Shown here piece after piece: positions 56,801-64,000 of a DNA stretch of 64,000 bases. The position numbers were made by a program, and so were the translations under genes. The notes beneath the pieces are model-generated. The model saw nothing but the letters and a program-made list of their open reading frames with translations. It was not told the DNA's origin and ran no database searches. Source of the stretch: Craspedostauros australis. Lineage: Eukaryota > Bacillariophyta > Bacillariophyceae > Mastogloiales > Achnanthaceae. Location: contig JAMXDE010000088.1 of the NCBI GenBank assembly GCA_026770025.1, forward strand, positions 1-64,000. The letters are read 5' to 3'. Position 1 is the stretch's first letter; the number at the start of each line of letters is the position of its first letter.

Positions 56801-58222
56801 TGTTGTGTGGCGAGTTATGGCAATTGCTGTACATTGCATTTTGGGTGTGTGAGATGTGTGTGTGTGTGAGTGTCTGAGATGGATATTGGACAGTGTTTGC
56901 TTTTGTGTGGTGACTGATGGTAATAGCTGTTCACTGCATGTTGGGGTGTTAGGGTGTGAGTTGTGGCAAGGGTTAGGGTGCTAGGGTGCTAGGGTGTTAC
57001 GAATTTGTATCGAGGGTTAGGGTGTGATGAATTTGTATCAAGGGTTAGTTTGGGCAATACATGCCAAAGTTAGTTGGTTGGTTGGGGGTGGGGTATAGGA
57101 ATAGAAACCAGCCAATATGTGTTGTATGGTGAGTGATGGCAAGAGTTAATGTGTGATGAACTTGTATCAAGGGTTAATGTGTGATGAACTTGTATCAAGG
57201 GTTAATGTGTGATGAACTTGTATCAAGGGTTAATGTGTGATGAACTTGTATCAAGGGTTAGGTTGGGCAATACTTTCAGGAGTTAGTTGGGTGGTTGGGG
57301 GTGGGGTATAGGAATAGTAATAGATATTGGCCAATGTGTGTTGTGCTGTGAGTGATGGCAAGGGTTAATGTGTGATGAACTTGTAGCAAGGGTTAATGTG
57401 TGATGAACTTGTAGCAAGGGTTAATGTGTGATGAACTTGTAGCAAGGGTTAATGTGTGATGAACTTGTATCAAGGGTTAGTTTGGGCAATACTTGCAGGA
57501 GTTAGTTGCGTGGTTGGGGGTGGGGTATAGGAATAGATATTGGCCAATATGTGTTGTATGGTGAGTGATGACAAGGGTTAGGGTGTTGGTGCTTTATGAA
57601 CTTGTGGCAAGGGTGAATGGCTGATGAACTTGTTAGGGTGTTAATGTGCGATGAATTTGTATCAAGGGTTAGGTTGGGCAATACTTTTAGGAGTTAGTTG
57701 CGTGGTTGGGGGTGGGATATAGGAATAGAGACTGGCCAATGTGTGTTAATGTGTGATTAATTTGTATCAAGGGTTAATGTGTGATGAATTTGTATCAAGG
57801 GCTAGTATGTGATGAATTTGTATCAAGGGTTAGTTTGGGCAATACTTGCAGCAGTTAGTTGCGTGGTTGGGGGTGGGGTATAGGAATAGATTTTGGCCAA
57901 TGTGTGTTGTATGGTGAGTGATGACAAGGGTTAGGGTGTTGGGGCTTTATGAACTTGTATCAAGGCTTAATGTGTGATGAATTTGTACCAAGGGTTAATG
58001 TGTGATGAATTTGTACCAAGGGTTAATGTGTGATGAACTTGTACCAAGGGTTAATGTGTGATGAATTTGTACCAAGGGTTAATGTGTGATGAACTTGTAT
58101 GAAGGGTTAATGTGTGATGAATTTGTATCAAGGGTAAATGGGTGATGAATTTGTATCAAGGGTTAGTTTTGGCAATGCATGCCAAAGTTAGTTGGTCGGT
58201 TGGGGGTGGGGTATAGGAATAA
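56801..58222 (+). repeat. GT tract and ~150-bp satellite array 4
   Basis: Short GT-rich tract, then ~150-bp family units from about 56,945. Local expansion of the tgtgatgaacttgtatcaag submodule reaches four to six tandem copies (57,170-57,260; 57,370-57,480; 57,970-58,160). The array is cut at gtataggaat by the LINE 3' end. Confidence 0.9.
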
Positions 58223-58382
58223 ATGAATTAATAAATAACTCATAGATTAGTCGGTCCTATGCTTCGACTGCGTCGGCGACGCTTTTCTCCGCCTTCTTTC
58301 AACTCCAGGTGGGACACCTGGAGAGGGTACGGAATCTGAAGGTTTGGTGCTAAGCACCTTCGTGCATGTATTGTTCTTGTTC

Positions 58383-58664
58383 TCACTTGTTGGGCTCGTC
58401 CTTGCGGCGTAGTTGGAATCCCGTCTTCGAGTGGACTTGCATCCACTTGAGTAGCAGGCCTGTCGCCAGGTTGGCGCGTAGCAGTCTCGCCGGCCGCTCC
58501 ATCCACAGTGCCACGCTTGCAGCATCAGACTCGCGTCCTGGACGTGCTGCCAACACTCGCTGGTGGATGGCGTTGTCGGCTTGGAGCATGCTTGCCAGGT
58601 CTTCCAACCTGTCTCGCATGGCCTCCATCATCTCCTGCTCACCTGACTCGGCTTCATTGAACAT
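58383..58664 (-). CDS. Small ORF downstream of the LINE RNase H ORF
   Basis: 93 codons starting MFNEAESGEQEMMEAMRDRL, charged and mostly helical in composition. Its ATG is one base after the stop of the RNase H ORF (TGACATG), which would suit termination-reinitiation or marks a frameshifted continuation of the same ORF. I do not recognise the protein. Confidence 0.35.
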   Translation of the reverse strand: MFNEAESGEQEMMEAMRDRLEDLASMLQADNAIHQRVLAARPGRESDAASVALWMERPARLLRANLATGLLLKWMQVHSKTGFQLRRKDEPNK

Positions 58665-58665
58665 G

Positions 58666-60177
58666 TCATGGTTTCGAAGCCGCCATTGCTCCCACGCTAT
58701 TCGCCATATGCTTCGGGCCAGCTCCGCCCCCCCATGTTAGGGGCGATCGTTGCGATCCTTGGCTCGCCAGAAACACCGCTTGCAGTTCCACCCACTTTGT
58801 GCCAATCAGCCCACGGGAAAGAGACACGTTCCCGATTCGCCGCTGCTGCTCTATCGCCTCGGTCAGCGCACTGCTCGCAGGTGCCGCCTGAAGATGTACT
58901 GTCCCTGCCAGCTGGCTTCTCAGCATGGCTGTTATGGCTGCAGTGACCTGTGGGCTCGTTGGATATTTCGCCATCCACATGCGGATATCCTGCAGGTGCT
59001 TGGCGGTCGCTTCCGCCCTGTGCTCGGCGGGGCAGGACCAGATGTGCGCCTGGACTTCCTCTGCCTTGCAGCTGGGGCACTGGCTGGACGTCCGGAGCCC
59101 CCACTGCTTCATCCTTTTCCCCACTGCCGCTTCTCCGGTGACCAATTTGAACGTCAGCATTGCGCTGGTGTGATCGAGGCCTGTGATGGCCCTTCCCACT
59201 GCCGGCCAACTGAATTCTTCTGCCCGGTCCACCACTTTCCTGTTTCGCAGTACCTCGAATATTGCTTTGGTCAGACCTTCCTCGGCTATGTGTTCATAAC
59301 ACACCGAGGTTATCTTCATACACCTGAAAAAGTATACTTCCTCGCCTTCGATGATGCCGTCATAGGGTATGGTGTCGCCGCTGACTCTTCTCTGGGCCCC
59401 AGCCAACCTGTCGGCTTCCACGTTCATTCTTGCCCAGTCGTCGAGCTCGTGCCACTGCTTGCCGTCATCTTGGTGCCCCTTCACATGCCTTCCCTCAATG
59501 CTGATCGATAGCTGCAGCATTTTGTTGCGGGTGACCCGCATTAGGTCAGCATCGGAGGACCTGGGCGTCAAGTGCCAAGTAACATCCAGCGCCTTGAGCG
59601 CGCCGATGTTGCCGCACCCGACGACCGCTCGTCCTGACATAACTCCCTGGGAGTCGCATATGCATTGGATCGTCACCATAAGGCTGTACAGACCTGATAG
59701 CTCCGCCCTGTAGGACTGCATTGTGTCGCTGCTGCGTGGGGTCCTGCAGGTTAACCACAGCTTGGCCATTTGGTTGTGGGTCTCGCCTGTGATCACTGCT
59801 CCTGCTGCTCCTCGCCCATCAGCTACCGAAATGTCGCTGCATGCGGTGAGTGTTCCATTCCTGATGGCGTCTCCAAGCACTTTCTCGTCTCCCACGATGT
59901 CCCATGCCTCGATCGCCCACGCTGACGAGTCCGAGAGATGCTGGAATGTTGCTGCGAGGTCCCGAATTGGCGGTGGCGGCTGGGCGACTATGCCTGGAGA
60001 GTGTCCTGCGACTGCCAAGCTCGACCCGCTGGTGTATCCATCCACAGGCTGCGTGCCCTGGGTAGCGGTGCCGACGGTTTGTGTGTACTCCCTCCTGCAT
60101 CCCCTGCGCGGGACCCGTCTATAGTACACTCCCGCCTGGTCTATGGGTGTGATTCTGTCTGCGCCCAGATCGTACAT
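58666..60177 (-). pseudogene. LINE RNase H domain region
   Basis: Frame open for about 503 codons. RNase H residues: Asp in SVADGRGAAGAV (~59,805), Glu in SYRAELSGLYS (~59,700), then VGCGNIGAL where CDN is expected (Gly codon 59,611-59,613), then RHVKGHQDDGKQWHELDDW and the last Asp in MNVEADRLAG (~59,400). The missing third acid should abolish activity. Downstream are a Cys-rich LRTSSQCPSCKAEEVQAHIW segment and a C-terminal tail with no recognised domain. Confidence 0.75.
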
Positions 60178-60327
60178 GTACTGGGGGTTTTCAGAGCTGT
60201 AGTTTTGCCACTCTCCGAGAGGTGGGGATATCGTTCTGGATGGCCCTCTGGTGGACGGGAAGCATCGGCCAATAACCTGTGACCATTCCTTCCACTGCCG
60301 TGGCGATGGTTCTCCGACGCGCGGCCA

Positions 60328-61060
60328 TCATATGCTGCTTTTCCGGAGAGGCGTTAGTCCTGGAGAGGTGGAGGCCGTTAGTACTTCGTCCCCTTGCACA
60401 TTCGCAATGTCGGAAACCCACAGTACCTGTTTCGCCAATCGGCACAGGTTGACTGCATGGAGCTCCGCCTTGGACAGGTTGAGGGAGAGTATGCATTCCA
60501 TGATGAACGAGTCCCCTTCCCTTGGCGGCGTCAGTGGTGATGTTTCGAACCGAAGGGTGACCTCAACGTGGTTGAGTTCGGCCCATACTGCCTTCATCCA
60601 AGAGTCTGGCAGCGCTCCTTGCCATTGGCTCAGCATCCTGGTGAATACTTGATCCATGCCAGCCTGCAGCTCCAGGGTGCCCATGACGTTGCGCATCAGT
60701 TTCCCTGTGATCGTGCTCTGGTTCAATGCTTGGTGATTTCCTCGACGTTCCGTGTGACTTGCGTATGATATATGTGTGGTGTTCCCAATCCAAATCGTCT
60801 TCGCGGACCAAAGACCAGCGCTCGCGATACGTTCTGTTGGACTCCCGTCGCAGGGAGCGCCGATTGTAGCATGGAGCGCATAATCCGTTCGGACTCTTCC
60901 TTCGTAAACGTCGCGCTTGCTAGGGGGTACTCCAAGGTTTTCATGATGGTAGCGTGTAGAGCTACCTTTGCCTGTCCTCGGAGCAGCCCGCCTCATCTTA
61001 TTGCGTCGGCCCATTTCCAAGCTTTCTGCGTGTACATTTCCGCGTTGTCCTGCTGCACCC
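60328..61060 (-). pseudogene. LINE post-RT thumb region
   Basis: Words FTKEESERIMRSMLQSALPA, then RALVFGPRRRFGLGTPHIY (60,944-60,730), match the segment after the RT palm in this LINE family. The frame changes near 60,725 into TITGKLMRNVMGTLELQAGM, then continues to 60,328. No catalytic residues lie here. Confidence 0.7.
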
Positions 61061-61099
61061 CGTCATGACGCACCATTACTCCAAGAGCCTTTCTTGCTT

Positions 61100-62021
61100 G
61101 GTCGACGGGCAGTCGTAGCAGCGTTGATCGTTCCGCGCTGTCTGGCTGTCGGATGCTGATGCTGCCCAGGATCTCCTCTTCGCTGCAGTGTATCCATTCC
61201 GTGCTGTTCCATTTGAATGCCAGGAGATACCAGTGGCTTTTCCGTGGTTCGAGAGCCCCGCCTGTGGCTCAGAGCATACCCTCCCACGTTTCCACCACTT
61301 GCTGTATCTCTGCCATGCATGCTTCCGCGTTGGCTGCGTCCTCTTGGATTGTGTGTATGATGTCTGTGTCATCTACAAATGAGAAGCAGACCAGTTTTGT
61401 GGCCTCGTTTGTCACTGGGTGCTCCGTGGAAAACCCATAGCCTTTATCTGCCATGGTCTTCATCAAGGGCAAGCTCATGGCTACCCATCCTGCTGGCGAT
61501 ATCCCGAGTCTCTGAAGTAGACCTTGGAGCTTGGGCCCCTTTTTGGGGTAGGTGTCCCTTGATAGCCCGTACCCTGGGAGTACGTGATGCCTCATTGCTT
61601 CCACTGCAGCTATCACACTCGCTCCCACCGTTGGTGGCACTCCGATTCCGCGCATGCTCAGGTGAAGGGGCACATGTGCCATTCGATTGTAGCAGCTCTT
61701 CGCGTTGTTGGAGCAGACAAAACTCGTTCGCCCTGTGCTTCTGATGATGTTGATGGTCAGCTGGTTGTTCAGACTTACTTCGGCGGCGCTCCGTTGCTTG
61801 CGACTGCCGTATTGTTCCTCTGGGAGCAGACTGTTGGCTTCGACGTGGCTCATCATCTCCCTTCCGATCTTCTTCAGGTTGGCGTTGAAGTCACCTTCGA
61901 CCAAACTGATGGTTCGGAATTGGTCGACTCTGAAGTTGCCTTCCTCCTTCAGTAGGGTGATATCTGAGCATTGGAGCCATCTCTTCAGGTCGTATCCAGT
62001 TCGTAGGGATATCTCGTGCAT
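61100..62021 (-). pseudogene. LINE reverse transcriptase palm
   Basis: RT motifs in one frame: LPEEQYGSRKQRSAAEVS, then SNNAKSCYNRM where NDAKxCYDR is expected (Asn codons 61,704-61,706 and 61,686-61,688), then YGLSRDTYPKKG, SPAGWVAMSLP, and the intact catalytic box FSFVDDTDII (~61,356-61,386). A TGA at 61,269-61,271 interrupts WEGML.ATGGALEP; the frame then continues through SHWYLLAFKWN. The first motif acid is lost and the second box is present. Confidence 0.8.
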
Positions 62022-62066
62022 GGCTGCGTCGGTGGCGGCTACCTCGAGGACTTTCGCGTTCGCTTT

Positions 62067-62861
62067 TCATGTTCCGAAGTGCAATCCTGAGGGCCCTGAA
62101 GCCGTACGCTCTCGGGCTCGTGCCCAAGCCTGCTGGTGCTCCTTTACCGGTATTTCCAATCGATGTTCGTCCCATAATGGCGCTAGACTGGCGGACTGCA
62201 GCTGCTCGAGAAGAGCCTGAGTGTGCTGGTCCATGGAGCTCCTGTGTCGTCTCGCGGCGTGGTCGATCCCGCCTTGCGCCAGGCTCCTCTTGAAGCTGTC
62301 TGTTTGCAGCGGCGTCATGTATGCCTGTCTGTATTTGTGCTCGTTGGCTTTCATGCATTGGGCGATGACATCTTGTTCCTTGCTGTACGTCTGTTATTCT
62401 CCTGCTCTGTCGGTGGCTATGACCATTGTGACTTTGCTTCCACTGGAGTCTCCCTGGATCGCACGCTTGATGGAGCGAAACGTTTTGGCGGTCTCCTCCC
62501 TTGCTATGAGTACTGCCAGCGCAGTGCTTGCGCAGGTGTTGCCGGCTTCGGCCATCTCGTCTGCTCGGTGTTCCAGGAACGTGCGTCGGTGCTCAAAGGC
62601 TTCGCGCTTTACCTGTTTCCAGTGTTCGTGCGCCACTTTGCGTCTTTGCTGGATTTCTGCCTGGGTGAGGTGCGCTGTCGGTTGTCGTATGCCTGGTTGC
62701 TTCTTAACGCGATCGTACCACTGTGCGCTGACCCTTGCTCCTTGCCTTCTTTTCCACGCGATCTCCCATAATTTCTTCTTCATGGCTGCTGTTTTTATTG
62801 TTGGTGAGTACGGCACTCGCCCTGCGAATACTCGTCGGGATCCTTTCTCTGCTTGTAGCAT
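62067..62861 (-). pseudogene. LINE linker between endonuclease and RT
   Basis: Basic, helical segment (KKLWEIAWKRRQGARVSAQW, then HLTQAEIQQRRKVAHEHW) leading to RTASGPSGLHFG just before the RT. In-frame TAA at 62,394-62,396 and TGA at 62,067-62,069. Confidence 0.7.
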
Positions 62862-62880
62862 GATCTCTGCTCGTGCCCTG

Positions 62881-63946
62881 TCAATGCTTTTGATCTCCTC
62901 GATGAGTGCGTCTGTTTGGTCTGGTTTGCATCATACTTCTTTTAGCACGGTCGCCGCTCGTTGTGGAAGCCTGGCTTTGTTGTGTTGTATCCTGATTCCA
63001 CTGCTTTTGGTATCTGAGCAGTGTGGCCAGTTTGTTGGTCTGTAAGCGCCTGCCCTCGAACTTTTTCGTTGGTCTGCTGTGGGCTCCAAAAATTGACTCG
63101 CCGGATATTTCTATCCATGCCGTGCGGTGATCCCAGCTCCCGAACTTGCTGTATCCTGCTTGCTGGATCACCACCGAATCAGAGACCCAGATGCTGTCGA
63201 TGACTCTGTCAGTCTCTGCGCGTATGTGGGTGGAGACTGGAGCTGTTTGTGGATGTTTGCTGAGTACTGCTTCTTTTAGTCCTTGCCTGTGCAACATTGT
63301 CGCCATTTGCGAGTTCGTCACCTTCATGTTGATGTCGCCGCCGAGGATTACCGTTTCCCCTTGACTGTGACATTTTTGTATCTCGACCGCGAGGTCTTCC
63401 AGAAGCACCGTGATTGGCGGGGTCGTGATTCCCTGGGATTCCAGCCATGCTGCCTGTTGGTTTGCGACTGTGCGCGGCCCTTTCCCTGACTTTGTGGGGA
63501 TGTAGACACTTACGACTCGTACAGCTTTGTCGTCTCGCCCCCAGAGCGTCATGTTGGACCACCTCCCCAGCTTCCTTGGGTCGTCCTCTGAGGTTTTGTG
63601 CCGTCCTGCTGCATTGTTGACGAGCAGGAATCCTGTTCCTCCCCATTGCCATATGGGCCCCATCTTCTCTTGTTTGTTGTGTGCCATGGTTTGGCGCCAC
63701 GAGTTGAACTGTCCCTTGACTCGCGCATGCCGCGAGTGGCGTTTTGGCTACCTTGGACCAGTTCAACCCGATTTCGGAGAACGGTATCATGTCGAGCTGC
63801 ATTATCTTTGTCCACTCCCATGTGTCGCGGTTCTTCCAGTGACCAGTCTCTTCCGGAAGACAACCCATGTTGAGGGCCCCTATTCGTATTGCTTGGCGCC
63901 CTTTGTCGCGAGGGTTGTCACCCCAGTAGGAGACCTGGAGGTCGTG
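62881..63946 (-). pseudogene. LINE APE-type endonuclease
   Basis: Starts in the region QAIRIGALNMGC (63,890-63,860), then FSEIGLNWSKVA (the motif Glu), a frame change, WGGTGFLLVNNAAGRH, VSVYIPTKSGKG, VILGGDINMKV (catalytic Asp and Asn), DRVIDSIWVSDSV, and GSWDHRTAWIEI (catalytic Asp-His). It nicks target DNA in active elements. A TAG lies upstream at 63,947-63,949. The frame change near 63,740 splits the domain. Confidence 0.82.
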
Positions 63947-64000
63947 CTAATTCCGACACACTTTCTCCCCAGGTGCATCCGTTATGCTTGTGGTGGTGGG

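Larger units (their letters stand above)
58223..64000 (-). mobile_element. Degenerate LINE (APE-RT-RNase H), 5' part beyond the window
   Basis: Non-LTR retrotransposon read right to left: endonuclease (~63,950-62,881), linker (62,861-62,070), RT (62,069-61,100), thumb region (61,060-60,330), RNase H (60,177-58,666) and a small ORF (58,664-58,383). The 3' end is AT-rich (ttatttattaattcattta read on the minus strand) and abuts satellite sequence at ~58,222. Reading frame changes and stops show it is dead. Such elements nick the target with the endonuclease and copy their RNA at the nick. Confidence 0.88.

Noticed and set aside
61240-61262. ggttcgag resembling a tRNA B box
   Set aside because: It lies inside the LINE RT region with no A box or acceptor stem around it. 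No tRNA was found anywhere in the window.

Overview
The window is repeat-dominated, intron-poor eukaryotic DNA of subtelomeric or heterochromatic type. It holds GT-rich microsatellites, two satellite families that carry short TTAGGG runs, retrotransposon relics and tyrosine-recombinase (YR) proteins, and no tRNA, rRNA or housekeeping gene. The element families (a copia of the type common in algae and stramenopiles, an APE-RT-RNaseH LINE, an RT with a C-terminal CCHC/restriction-like region, Crypton-like YRs) suggest a unicellular eukaryote with TTAGGG-type telomeres. I cannot name the species.

Layout. Positions 1-12,640 and 17,612-30,250 are two copies of one block. From left to right each copy holds: an unassigned head; a minus-strand chimera of an RT N-terminal half joined in frame to a Crypton-like YR; one satellite monomer; GT repeats; a ~150-bp satellite array; a 5'-truncated copia relic; a dispersed repeat; and a (TG)n tract. 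Between and after the copies lie ~195-bp satellite arrays (13.1-16.2, 30.6-34.0 and 37.4-40.8 kb; the last two appear identical) and further ~150-bp arrays (16.3-17.6, 41.3-42.9 and 56.9-58.2 kb). The 34.2-35.7 kb interval carries eight copies of a 74-bp repeat that encodes a bulged hairpin. A diverged third block head is at 42.9-43.7 kb.

From 44,094 to 48,713 is the only large intact gene, a 1,539-codon YR protein with long low-complexity tails. Two unusual tandem arrays follow it: a ~102-bp unit, and a 120-bp higher-order unit made of four 30-bp subunits. A compositionally different stretch (50.9-53.5 kb) holds nothing I recognise. A third and more complete copy of the RT relic occupies 53.5-56.6 kb. 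The right end (58.2 kb to beyond the window) is a degenerate LINE inserted into the ~150-bp satellite.

How it fits together. Every recognisable coding segment is on the minus strand. All elements except the 44-49 kb YR gene are broken. Many lesions, including replaced catalytic acids in the copia integrase and in two different RTs, and several CGA-to-TGA stops, look like single CpG transitions. That suggests decay of methylated repeats. The RT relics share the same ancestral frameshifts, so they were copied as DNA segments and not by their own enzymes.
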